A DNA stretch of 64,000 nucleotides from Mesorhizobium japonicum MAFF 303099 (GTDB lineage: Bacteria > Pseudomonadota > Alphaproteobacteria > Rhizobiales > Rhizobiaceae). A program made the translations under genes and the position numbers. The notes below the pieces were generated by a model. The model worked only from the letters and a program-made list of their open reading frames with translations, was not told the DNA's origin and did no database searches. Positions within the stretch are counted from its first letter, which is position 1; the number at the start of each line of letters is the position of its first letter. Shown one piece after another: positions 18,061 through 27,106 of the stretch. The stretch covers positions 930,001-994,000 of the forward strand of contig NC_002678.2 of NCBI RefSeq assembly GCF_000009625.1. The letters are read 5' to 3'.

Positions 18061-19401
18061 ATGCCGCTCAGGGACATAAACGATCTCGAAAAACTGAAGA
18101 AGATCAACGCCGCGCTGGTCGACCGCGTCGAGCGGTCGATGGACCAGCAGGGCAACGCCTTCTCGCTGTTCCAGACAGCCATCTCGCTGGAAAATCGGGT
18201 GCGCACGCGCACCGAGGAGCTGCACTCGACCTTGAGGCGGCTGGAACAATCCAACATCGATCTCAGCGCCGCCAAGGAAAACGCCGAGTTCGCGAACCTG
18301 TCCAAGACGAGGTTCCTCGCCGCCGCCAGCCACGACGTGCTGCAGCCGCTGAATGCGGCTCACCTATCCGTCTCGGCGCTCGCCGAGTTGCAGACCAGCG
18401 ACGAAGGCAGGAAGCTGGTGCGGCAGGTCGAGCGCTCGCTGGAGACGATGGAGGACCTGCTGCGCACCTTGCTCGACATTTCCAAGCTCGATGCCGGCGT
18501 GGTGCACCCCGACATCGGCGACGTCAGCCTGGAGGCGCTGTTCTCGTCGCTGCGCTCGGATTTCCAGCCGGTCGCGGAAATGAAGCGGCTGTCCTTGAAA
18601 TTTCGGCCGGTCAACGCCGTGGTCCGCTCCGACCGGACGCTGCTGCGCCGCATCCTGCAGAACATCCTCTCCAACGCGCTGGGCTATACCCGCTCGGGCG
18701 GCGTCCTGGTCGGCACCAGGCATCGCGGCGACACGATCCGCATCGATGTCGCCGATACCGGCTGCGGCATTCCCGAGGACCAGCGCGAGGCGGTGTTCGA
18801 GGAATTCCATCGCGGCACCTTGCCCGCCAATGCCGGGCTCGACGGCGGCGGCCTCGGGCTCGGGCTTGCCATCGTGCGCCGCATGGCCGGCGCGCTCGGC
18901 CACCCCGTGACCTTCTCCTCGAAGGTCGGGCGCGGCACGATCTTTCATATCGATGTCCCCGTCGGCATCGGCGCCCCCGCCGACGCCATCGCCAGCGCCA
19001 CCAGCCTGGAGCGGTCGCGCGGCTACGGCCTGTTCGGCACCAAGGTGTTGCTGGTCGAGAACGACGCCGAGGTGCTGGAGGCCATGACCTTCCTGCTCGA
19101 GCGCTGGCAGTGCCTGGTGCGGGCCGCGACCTCGACCGACGACGCGCTGGACCTGCTCGGCGACACCGACTGGGTGCCCGACATCATCATTGCCGACCAG
19201 CATCTCGACGGCGGCGACCTCGGCACCACCACCATATCGGAAGTCCGCGACTATCTCGGCCGCGCCGTGCCTGCGCTGATAGTTACCGCCGACAGTTCCG
19301 AAGCCGTCGCCAAGGCCGCGCGCGCCGGCGGCATCGAACTGATGCGCAAACCGCTGAAACCGGCGCAACTAAGGGCGCTGCTGGCGCATTTGCTGGCTTA
19401 G
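18061..19401 (+). CDS. Hybrid sensor histidine kinase (soluble, NahK/ErcS-like)
   Basis: 446 residues. An N-terminal coiled coil (1-80, with TRTEELHSTLRRLEQS) leads into an H box ASHDVLQPLNAA (His91). The ATPase domain has an N box near 201-205, G1 DTGCG (232-236) and G2 GGGLGLGLA (262-270). A C-terminal receiver domain (about 327-446) has the phospho-acceptor Asp379 in IIADQHLDGG. There are no membrane segments or PAS domain, so input probably comes from the FIST protein. The LuxR-type regulator at 19774 is the likely output partner. Confidence 0.9.
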   Translation: MPLRDINDLEKLKKINAALVDRVERSMDQQGNAFSLFQTAISLENRVRTRTEELHSTLRRLEQSNIDLSAAKENAEFANLSKTRFLAAASHDVLQPLNAAHLSVSALAELQTSDEGRKLVRQVERSLETMEDLLRTLLDISKLDAGVVHPDIGDVSLEALFSSLRSDFQPVAEMKRLSLKFRPVNAVVRSDRTLLRRILQNILSNALGYTRSGGVLVGTRHRGDTIRIDVADTGCGIPEDQREAVFEEFHRGTLPANAGLDGGGLGLGLAIVRRMAGALGHPVTFSSKVGRGTIFHIDVPVGIGAPADAIASATSLERSRGYGLFGTKVLLVENDAEVLEAMTFLLERWQCLVRAATSTDDALDLLGDTDWVPDIIIADQHLDGGDLGTTTISEVRDYLGRAVPALIVTADSSEAVAKAARAGGIELMRKPLKPAQLRALLAHLLA

Positions 19402-19408
19402 AGTGAGC

Positions 19409-19438
19409 CCTTCTCCCCGTCTCTATACGGGGAGAAGG
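19409..19438. repeat. Rhizobial palindromic intergenic repeat
   Basis: CCTTCTCCCCGT and ACGGGGAGAAGG form a perfect 12-bp stem around CTCTAT. It is followed by GGCGGCAGCCGGATGAGG, the usual continuation of a very common rhizobial intergenic mosaic repeat. It sits right after the kinase stop and may end its transcript. Confidence 0.8.
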
Positions 19439-19505
19439 TGGCGGCAGCCGGATGAGGGGCGGCGCCGGCGCTTGCGATCTTTCTTCGGCGGTGGGAAAGA
19501 ATAGC

Positions 19506-19736
19506 ATGCCTTACATTGTTCAAAGAATCATTTTGAAAAGCGGGGAAATAATAACTGAGAGGGCGTTGCCTAATGGGGGTACGCTGGTAAACGCGGATTC
19601 TCCGGTAGTGGGAGACGTTCTAGAAATTTCCTTAAATGGGAAGATCATGATGATCGAAATAATATGGGGCCGTTGGGCTGAACACGAAGATATTGATCCA
19701 GAGCATGTGTTCAGATTGCGTGCGAAGGAACTCTAA
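19506..19736 (+). CDS. Small protein of unknown function (76 aa), paralogue of the one at 23351
   Basis: The product has the pattern YIVQRIILKSGEIITERAL, then PVVGDVLE and IIWGRWAEH. The gene at 23351 encodes the same pattern, so this is a two-member family within 4 kb. It is predicted to be a small beta-rich cytosolic protein. Codon use is distinctly AT-richer than in the flanking kinase and regulator genes, suggesting later acquisition. There is no clear ribosome-binding site. It lies between the kinase and its probable response regulator. Confidence 0.65.
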   Translation: MPYIVQRIILKSGEIITERALPNGGTLVNADSPVVGDVLEISLNGKIMMIEIIWGRWAEHEDIDPEHVFRLRAKEL

Positions 19737-19773
19737 AGTGAGCTAATTGCAGTGACGGTGCACTTTTCATCCC

Positions 19774-20457
19774 TCAAAACCCCGCCTGATCGCGAAACAG
19801 CTCTGCATTGTCCAGCTTCGAAACCTCGATCACCGCCTGCGTGCGGCTGTAGACGTTGAGCTTGCGCAATATCTCCGAGACATGCGCCTTCACCGTGGTC
19901 TCGCCGACCTGCAGCTCGTAGGCGATCTGCTTGTTGAGCAGGCCCTGGCGCAGCATTTGCAGCACACGCAGCTGCTGCGGCGTCAGCTTGGACAGCCGCT
20001 GGACCATGTCGGCGCGGTCGATGCTGTCGGCGTCGGCCGGCTGGCCTTCATAGGTTTCCGGCACATAGATGGCGCCGTCCATCACCGAGCGGATGGCGGC
20101 GGCGAGATCGCTCTTGCGCGCCGATTTCGGGATGAAGCCGGCAGCACCATAGGACAAGGCCTCGGAAATGATCCGCGGCTCCTCGTGGCCCGAAACGATC
20201 ACCACTGGCAGGCGCGGATAGCGGGTCCTGAGCTGCAGCAGCCCGTCGAAGCCGTGCACGTCGGGCATCGAGAGGTCGAGCAGCGCAAGGTCGAAAGGCT
20301 TGGCGTCGGCCAGGAGATCGAGAGCCTCGGCGATCGAGCGCGCCTCGACCGTATCGACCTCGGGATAGGCCATCTGAACGGCGCTGTGCAGCGCCTCGCG
20401 AAACAGCGGATGGTCGTCGATGATCAGGAACCGGGCGCGATCGTTGGGTGCTGTCAT
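19774..20457 (-). CDS. LuxR/NarL-family response regulator
   Basis: 227 residues. The receiver domain has acidic pocket IIDDH (12-16), phospho-acceptor Asp61 in LALLDLSMPD and Lys111 in FIPKSA. A C-terminal LuxR helix-turn-helix reads LTPQQLRVLQMLRQGLLNKQ and then VKAHVSEILRKLNVYSRTQA. It faces the FIST/kinase pair and is the probable partner of that kinase. Confidence 0.9.
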   Translation of the reverse strand: MTAPNDRARFLIIDDHPLFREALHSAVQMAYPEVDTVEARSIAEALDLLADAKPFDLALLDLSMPDVHGFDGLLQLRTRYPRLPVVIVSGHEEPRIISEALSYGAAGFIPKSARKSDLAAAIRSVMDGAIYVPETYEGQPADADSIDRADMVQRLSKLTPQQLRVLQMLRQGLLNKQIAYELQVGETTVKAHVSEILRKLNVYSRTQAVIEVSKLDNAELFRDQAGF

Positions 20458-20524
20458 GTGGCTCGTTCCGGTTTATTGGCCACACCATAGCCCCGCGACC
20501 ATGGCCGGATTATTAGCAAATAGT

Positions 20525-20541
20525 CTATCGCGAGTTGATAG
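20525..20541. promoter_or_regulatory. Inverted repeat upstream of the response regulator and FAH genes
   Basis: CTATC-GCGAGTT-GATAG in the divergent promoter region, next to an AT-rich stretch. This is a plausible dimer operator, possibly for the adjacent LuxR-type regulator. It is unsupported beyond its position. Confidence 0.3.
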
Positions 20542-20674
20542 GCCGCTGCAAAGTGGGAACCCTGAATTGCTTATGCGGCCCAAAGCCCCCGCTTTATGAA
20601 AGCGACGCCTTGCCCGGTCCCCGAAATCGGCCGAAGGTGCCGCCATCATCCTGATAGCCAGCGCAGAGACCGCC

Positions 20675-21373
20675 ATGACCGCCTTCGTCCTTCCCGTGCC
20701 GCCAACGCCTTCCGTCGCCATCAGCGGGTCGGACGAGCGCTTTGCCGTGCGGCGCATTTTCTGCGTCGGCCGCAACTATGCAGCGCATGCGCGCGAATTC
20801 GGCAATGATGAGCGCGATCCGCCCTTCTTCTTCACCAAGCCGGCCGACGCGGTGGTCGATACCGGGACCGTCATCCCCTACCCGCCGCTGACGGCCAATC
20901 TGCACCATGAAATCGAACTGGTCGCCGCGATCGGCAAAGCCGGTTGCCGCATTCCCCGCGACAAGGCGCTGGACCATGTCTGGGGCTACGCCGTCGGCAT
21001 CGACCTCACCCGCCGCGATCTCCAGGACGAGGCCAAGAAGGCGGCGCGGCCCTGGGACTGGTCGAAGGCCTTCGACCGTTCCGCCCCTTGCGGCCCGCTG
21101 ATTCCCGCGCAGAAATCCGGGCATCCGGCGAAGGGGCGTATCTGGCTCACCCTCGACGGCAAGGTCCGGCAGGACGCCGATCTCACCGAGCTAATCTGGC
21201 CGATAGCAGACATTGTCTCGATCTGCAGCGAGGGCGTAGAATTGCAAGCCGGCGACCTGATCTTCACTGGCACGCCGGCCGGCGTCGGTGCCGTCAAGCC
21301 CGGCGAGACGATGACCGGCGGCGTCGACGGCATCGGCACGATCGAAGTCACGGTCGGCCAACCGCAGTCGTGA
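20675..21373 (+). CDS. Fumarylacetoacetate hydrolase family protein (fumarylpyruvate hydrolase-like)
   Basis: 232 residues. FAH fold with IFCVGRNYAAHAREFG, FFFTKPADAVVD, metal-binding HHEIELVAAIG and the C-terminal DLIFTGTPAGVGAVKPG. The length matches single-domain fumarylpyruvate hydrolases rather than the 420-residue fumarylacetoacetases. It is paired with a zeta-class isomerase. Together they would cleave maleyl/fumaryl-pyruvate or -acetoacetate at the end of gentisate or homogentisate degradation. No ring-cleaving dioxygenase is in the window. Confidence 0.88.
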   Translation: MTAFVLPVPPTPSVAISGSDERFAVRRIFCVGRNYAAHAREFGNDERDPPFFFTKPADAVVDTGTVIPYPPLTANLHHEIELVAAIGKAGCRIPRDKALDHVWGYAVGIDLTRRDLQDEAKKAARPWDWSKAFDRSAPCGPLIPAQKSGHPAKGRIWLTLDGKVRQDADLTELIWPIADIVSICSEGVELQAGDLIFTGTPAGVGAVKPGETMTGGVDGIGTIEVTVGQPQS

Positions 21374-22035
21374 ACGACAAAGCCATGAGCGACATCGTCC
21401 TGCACAATTACTACCGTTCCTCCACCTCCTACCGGGTGCGCATCGCGCTGGAGATGAAGGGGCTGAGCTATGACTATGTCCCGCATCATTTGCGCCATGG
21501 CGAACATCTGGAACCAGCCTATCTCGCGGTCAATCCGCAGGGGCTGGTGCCGGCATTGGTGCTCGACGACGGCACGCTGTTGACGCAGTCGCTGGCGATC
21601 ATCGAATATCTCGACGAGATCCATCCCGCGCCGCCGCTGCTGCCGAAGGACCCGCTTGGCCGGGCGCGCGTACGAATGCTGGCGCAGATGATCGCCTGCG
21701 ACATCCACCCGGTGAACAATCTGCGCGTGCTGACCTCGCTGCGCACTTTGTTCGGCGCCGGCGACCAGGACATCACCAACTGGTTCCGCCACTGGGTGAA
21801 CGAAGGCTTCCAGCCGCTTGAAAAGATTCTGGCTTCCTCGCCTCAGACCGGAACATTCTGCCACGGCGAGGCGGCGGGGCTGGCCGATATCTGCCTGGCG
21901 GCACAGATCACCAGCAACGCCCGTTTCGGCGTCGACCTGACGCCTTACCCGACGATCACCCGCATCAACGCCGCCTGCATGGCGCTGCCAGCCTTCCAGA
22001 AAGCCGCTCCGCAGAACCAGATGGATGCCGAATAG
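21370..22035 (+). CDS. maiA: Maleylacetoacetate/maleylpyruvate isomerase (zeta-class GST)
   Basis: About 221 residues. The signature SSTSYRVRIALEMKGLSYDY is the zeta-class serine motif, followed by NPQGLVPALVLDDG and SLAIIEYLDE. Glutathione-dependent cis-trans isomerisation is expected. GTG 21370 overlaps the TGA of the hydrolase gene; the ATG at 21385 is the alternative start. Either way the two are coupled in one operon. Confidence 0.9.
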   Translation: MNDKAMSDIVLHNYYRSSTSYRVRIALEMKGLSYDYVPHHLRHGEHLEPAYLAVNPQGLVPALVLDDGTLLTQSLAIIEYLDEIHPAPPLLPKDPLGRARVRMLAQMIACDIHPVNNLRVLTSLRTLFGAGDQDITNWFRHWVNEGFQPLEKILASSPQTGTFCHGEAAGLADICLAAQITSNARFGVDLTPYPTITRINAACMALPAFQKAAPQNQMDAE

Positions 22036-22156
22036 GCTTCGTTGGTCCGCGCCGCATCCAGAGCAGCATGTCCGGCGGAATCGATTTCCGCTTGACCAGA
22101 CAGGGAATCGGCTATCGTTTCCGGCAATGCGTGCCGTCTTAAGGGTGGAGTGACCG

Positions 22157-23197
<1,041 letters not shown>

Positions 23198-23350
23198 CAG
23201 CGATTCGATAGAAATTGCAGAACAGTCCATGCAACCAAGACGCTAGTAGAACCGCTCGACAAGGTTGCGCTAGTCCGTCAGAACCGACTTCAAGCGATGA
23301 TCGGTTTGGATCTCGCTGGACCAGCCACACACAGGAACTATGCCGTCGCT

Positions 23351-23626
23351 ATGGCCTATTGGGTAAAGCGTATTGCACTGAAGGATGGCGAAGTAGTCAC
23401 TGAACGTGAGCTTCGCGCAGACGAAAACCGATTTGCTGGAACGGCTCCGGTGGTCGGTGACTTGATTGAGGTCGAATGTCGCGGCCGCAGGTTTATGGCT
23501 GAAGTAGTATGGGGAAATTGGCCCGGCCGCGTTCATCCACACGATACAGTTGTACCGCTTCGGGTTTCCGAGGTTGGGCTTGATCCAGCAACCCCGCTCC
23601 GCTTTCCGACTCGTGGCCCAACCTGA
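23351..23626 (+). CDS. Small protein of unknown function (91 aa), paralogue of the one at 19506
   Basis: Shares YxVxRIxLKxGExxTERxL, PVVGDxxE and the WGxW motif with the 76-residue protein encoded at 19506, over nearly the whole length. It has about 16 extra residues at its C-terminus (LDPATPLRFPTRGPT). Codon use is again less GC-biased than in neighbouring genes. No family name is known to me. It is an orphan between an alcohol dehydrogenase and a transporter gene. Confidence 0.6.
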   Translation: MAYWVKRIALKDGEVVTERELRADENRFAGTAPVVGDLIEVECRGRRFMAEVVWGNWPGRVHPHDTVVPLRVSEVGLDPATPLRFPTRGPT

Positions 23627-23696
23627 TCGCGGAGTGACTGCGTCCACTAAGTTCTGTCATTTCACATTAATGAGTTCGCGGCCGAGTCAGCCAATC

Positions 23697-24560
23697 CTAC
23701 CGCGCAAACTTCTTCGCACCGAACACGCAGGCCACCACGCCCAACGTGACGACCACCATCAGCGGGCTGACCTGTTCGTGTAGCAGGCTCGCCGCGAGCG
23801 CCAGGCCGAAGAAGGGCTGCAGCAGCTGCAACTGGCCGACCGCCGCAATGCCGCCTTGCGCCAGGCCGCGATACCAAAAGACGAAGCCGATCAGCATGCT
23901 GAACAGCGAGACATAGCCAAGCCCGATCCAGGCGTGGGAGCCGACGGCGGCAAAGGATGGCGGAAGCGTCGCGAAGCTCAGCACCAGCATGACCGGCAGC
24001 GACAGGGTCAGCGCCCAGCAGATCACTTGCCAGCCGCCGAGCCTGCGCGACAGCGCGGCGCCCTCGGCATAGCCCAGGCCGCAGACGATGACGGCGGCGA
24101 GCATCAGGCCATCGCCGACCGGCGAGGCGGTTACGCCCTGCGTCAGCGCGAAACCGGCGACGAGTGCGCTACCGATGCACGAAAACAGCCATAACGCCGG
24201 GCGAGGACGATCGCCGCCGCGCAGCACACCGAAGATCGCGGTCGCCAGCGGCAGCAGGCCGATGAAGATGATCGAATGCGCCGAGGTGATGTGCTTGAGC
24301 GCCAAAGCCGTCAGCAGGGGAAAGCCGACGACCACACCCAGCGCCACGATCACCAGCGACACCAGATCGCCGCGATCCGGACGTTTTTCCCGGAACAGCA
24401 GCAGCATCGCAAGTCCAAGCAGTCCGGCAATCGCGGCCCGGGCTGATGTCACGAAGGTCGGGTCGAAATCCATGACCGCCACACGCGTCGCCGGCAGTGA
24501 GCCGCTGAAAATCAGCACGCCGATAAATCCGTTCACCCAGCCGCTCGCTGTCTTGTCCAT
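23697..24560 (-). CDS. EamA/DMT-family transporter
   Basis: About 287 residues with ten predicted membrane segments in two EamA halves. Examples are FIGVLIFSGSLPATRVAV at the start and GGIAAVGQLQLLQPFFGLAL in the ninth and tenth helices. It is probably a metabolite exporter or importer of the drug/metabolite superfamily. ATG 24560 has a TGGAG leader; ATG 24572 is also possible. Divergent from the MocR-type regulator gene, a common arrangement for regulator and target. Confidence 0.88.
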   Translation of the reverse strand: MDKTASGWVNGFIGVLIFSGSLPATRVAVMDFDPTFVTSARAAIAGLLGLAMLLLFREKRPDRGDLVSLVIVALGVVVGFPLLTALALKHITSAHSIIFIGLLPLATAIFGVLRGGDRPRPALWLFSCIGSALVAGFALTQGVTASPVGDGLMLAAVIVCGLGYAEGAALSRRLGGWQVICWALTLSLPVMLVLSFATLPPSFAAVGSHAWIGLGYVSLFSMLIGFVFWYRGLAQGGIAAVGQLQLLQPFFGLALAASLLHEQVSPLMVVVTLGVVACVFGAKKFAR

Positions 24561-24624
24561 TCCAGGCTCCATTGCTTTCGCCCTCTATCGGGCAGATGCC
24601 ATGGTGCAGCCAGAGACAATGCGG

Positions 24625-24644
24625 TACAATTACACGAAACTGTA
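24625..24644. promoter_or_regulatory. Candidate MocR operator
   Basis: TACAATTACACGAAACTGTA is a near-perfect 20-bp inverted repeat (TACARTT...AAYTGTA). It lies between the divergent transporter and regulator genes and abuts the first possible ATG of the regulator at 24645. MocR proteins usually bind such repeats beside their own gene. Confidence 0.5.
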
Positions 24645-26084
24645 ATGGCATATCGAGCAATACAGATGACCGACCTCACCTTGGAAACCGATGTCGCGCG
24701 AACCCTAAGCGCCCCTACTCTGGTCGAAAGCGTCATGGCGACGATCCGCCAGCGGATCGCCGCGCGCAGCCTGACACCGGGAGCCCGGCTGCCGTCGATC
24801 CGAGCCTTCGCCCAATCCATGCAAGTGTCCAAATCCACCGTGGTCGAAGCCTATGAACGGCTCGCCGCCGAAGGCGCGATCCGCTCCCGGCCGGGCTCGG
24901 GCTTCTATGCCGCCGGCTCGCTGGCACCGCTGTCGCTGGCCGAGATCGGTCCCCGGCTCGACCGTGCCGTCGATCCGCTCTGGGTCTCGCGCCAGTCGCT
25001 GGACGCCGGCGACGAGGTGCTGAAACCCGGCTGCGGCTGGCTGCCGGCCTCCTGGATGCCGCAGGCCGCGCTGCGGCGCGCACTGCGCACGGCAGCGCGC
25101 GCCGACGATGTCGCGCTGGCCGACTACGGCACGCCGCTTGGGCTGCCGCCGCTGCGGCAACTCTTGGCGCGGCGCATGGCCGGTCATGGCATCGAAGTTT
25201 CGCCTGAACAGATCATGCTGACGGAATCGGGTACGCAGGCCATCGATCTTCTGTGCCGGTTCCTGATCGAACCCGGCGACACGGTGCTCGTCGACGATCC
25301 CTGCTATTTCAACTTCCACGCTTTGCTGCGCGCCCATCGCGCCAAGGTGATCGGCGTTCCCTACACGCCGTCGGGGCCCGATATCGAGCTGTTCGCGCAG
25401 GCGCTCGCCGAGCACCGGCCGCGCCTCTACATCACCAACTCCGCCATCCACAACCCGACCGGCGCGATCCTGTCGCCTGTCATTGCGCATCGTTTGCTGA
25501 AGCTCGCCGACCAGTCGGACCTGACCATCGTCGAGGACGACATCTTCGCCGATTTCGAGCACACCCCTGCCCCGAGGCTGGCGGCTTTCGATGGTCTCAA
25601 CCGCGTCGTCCAGATCGGCAGCTTCTCCAAGACGCTGTCGGCGTCGGTGCGCTGCGGCTTCATCGCCGCGCCCCGAGACTGGATCGAGGGCCTGACCGAC
25701 CTCAAGATCGCCACGACCTTCGGCGGCGGACGGCTGGCCGCCGAACTGGTGCTGACGCTGCTGAAGGACGGCAGTTACCGCAAGCATATGGATCTGCTGC
25801 GCGCCAGGCTCGCGCACGCCATGGCCGAGACCGTCGCCCGGCTGAGGGCGATCGGCATCACGCCCTGGATCGACCAGCCGGCCGGTCTGTTCCTGTGGTG
25901 CGGCCTGCCCGACGGTGTTGACGCGGCCGAAGTCGCACGCCGGGCGCTTAGAGACAACGTAGTGCTGGCGCCCGGCAATGCGTTCAGCCTGTCCCGGACG
26001 GCCAGCCATTTCCTGCGCTTCAATGTCGCCCAGTGCGAAGACCAGCGGATTTTCAAGGTGCTCGAGGCGGCGATGGCGCGCTGA
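24645..26084 (+). CDS. MocR/PdxR-family regulator with aminotransferase domain
   Basis: 479 residues. An N-terminal GntR-type winged helix (RLPSIRAFAQSMQVSKSTVV and AYERLAAEGAIRSRPGSGFY) is followed by a fold-type I aminotransferase domain. Cofactor motifs are SGTQAIDLLCRF, NPTG in IHNPTGAIL, and the pyridoxal-phosphate lysine in SFSKTLS. These regulators sense amines or PLP. ATG 24666 is an alternative start that leaves the operator free. The likely target is the divergent EamA transporter. Confidence 0.9.
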   Translation: MAYRAIQMTDLTLETDVARTLSAPTLVESVMATIRQRIAARSLTPGARLPSIRAFAQSMQVSKSTVVEAYERLAAEGAIRSRPGSGFYAAGSLAPLSLAEIGPRLDRAVDPLWVSRQSLDAGDEVLKPGCGWLPASWMPQAALRRALRTAARADDVALADYGTPLGLPPLRQLLARRMAGHGIEVSPEQIMLTESGTQAIDLLCRFLIEPGDTVLVDDPCYFNFHALLRAHRAKVIGVPYTPSGPDIELFAQALAEHRPRLYITNSAIHNPTGAILSPVIAHRLLKLADQSDLTIVEDDIFADFEHTPAPRLAAFDGLNRVVQIGSFSKTLSASVRCGFIAAPRDWIEGLTDLKIATTFGGGRLAAELVLTLLKDGSYRKHMDLLRARLAHAMAETVARLRAIGITPWIDQPAGLFLWCGLPDGVDAAEVARRALRDNVVLAPGNAFSLSRTASHFLRFNVAQCEDQRIFKVLEAAMAR

Positions 26085-26086
26085 TC

Positions 26087-26977
26087 TCACCGACTTGCAC
26101 AGACCTCCCGCACGCATTCGCGCAACCAGCGTTGCGCCGGGTCGGCATCGAGGCGCGGATGCCAGAGCATCGAAATGGTGACTTCCACCGTCGTGACCGG
26201 CAGCCGAAAACTGTACATGCCGGCGCGCGCGCCGGCCGTGTGCCGCTCGGGTACGCTTGCGATCAGCTCCGAGGCGCGCGCCATGGCGAGCGCGGCTGAG
26301 AAACCCGAGACCATGCACACCACCATCCGCCGCAAGCCAAGCCCACCCAAAGCCTCGTCGATCGGCCCTTTCTCGCGGCCGCGCCGCGAAACGCTGATGT
26401 GCCGGCCAGCGGCGTATCGCTCGGGCGTCACCGTGCCCTTGCTCAGGGGATGGCCGGCTCGAACAGCGCCGATGAAGCGGTCGCGAAACAGTGCCTGGAT
26501 GCGCACTTCGGGCCCGGTTTCGCCGGCAACGCCGATTTCCAGGTCGATCGCCGCGTCGCGTAGCGACATCACATCCTTGTCGGACTTCGGCGCGAAACGC
26601 AGCCGCACCTCTGGCGCTTCGGCCCCGATGCGGGCGACGAGGCAAGGCCCGAACTCCTCGACGAAGCCTTCGTTGGTGCGCAGCGTGAAGACCCTGTCCA
26701 GGGTTGAGAGATCAAGCAATTCGGCGGGGCGCAGGAGCGCCTCCGCGTCCTGGACGACAGTACCGACCTGGCGGCGCAATTCCTCCGCGCGCGGCGTCGC
26801 CACCAGGCCGCGGCCGGCCCGCACCAGCAAAGGATCGCCCGTCGCCTCGCGCAGCCGCGCCAGCGTTCGGCTCATCGCCGAGGGGCTGAGCCGCAGACGG
26901 CGCGCGGCGCGGGCCACGCTGCCTTCGGCCAGCAGCACGTCGAGAGCAAAGAGCAGATTGAGATCGGGTGTTGTCAT
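26087..26977 (-). CDS. LysR-family transcriptional regulator
   Basis: 296 residues. The N-terminal helix-turn-helix is NLLFALDVLLAEGSVARAAR and then LRLSPSAMSRTLARLRE, followed by a type 2 periplasmic-binding-like effector domain. Divergent from an MFS efflux gene 129 bp away, which it probably controls. Convergent with the MocR-type gene, 2 bp apart. Confidence 0.9.
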   Translation of the reverse strand: MTTPDLNLLFALDVLLAEGSVARAARRLRLSPSAMSRTLARLREATGDPLLVRAGRGLVATPRAEELRRQVGTVVQDAEALLRPAELLDLSTLDRVFTLRTNEGFVEEFGPCLVARIGAEAPEVRLRFAPKSDKDVMSLRDAAIDLEIGVAGETGPEVRIQALFRDRFIGAVRAGHPLSKGTVTPERYAAGRHISVSRRGREKGPIDEALGGLGLRRMVVCMVSGFSAALAMARASELIASVPERHTAGARAGMYSFRLPVTTVEVTISMLWHPRLDADPAQRWLRECVREVCASR

Positions 26978-26989
26978 CCGCGGATCGTA

Positions 26990-27010
26990 GCATGATGTGG
27001 CGTCTCATGC
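26990..27010. promoter_or_regulatory. Candidate LysR box in the lysR/MFS intergenic region
   Basis: GCATGA-N9-TCATGC, a perfect 6-bp inverted repeat of 21 bp total, containing the T-N11-A type core expected for LysR proteins. It lies just upstream of the lysR start, where autoregulation and divergent control usually occur. Confidence 0.45.
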
Positions 27011-27106
27011 ACTGATATGATGCAAATACTGCACCTTCCGCCATATCAGCCGAAAGACTAGATCTCCATCGGCTCCAGCTCCGGAGCGAACGGAAAGGAG
27101 ATCGCC

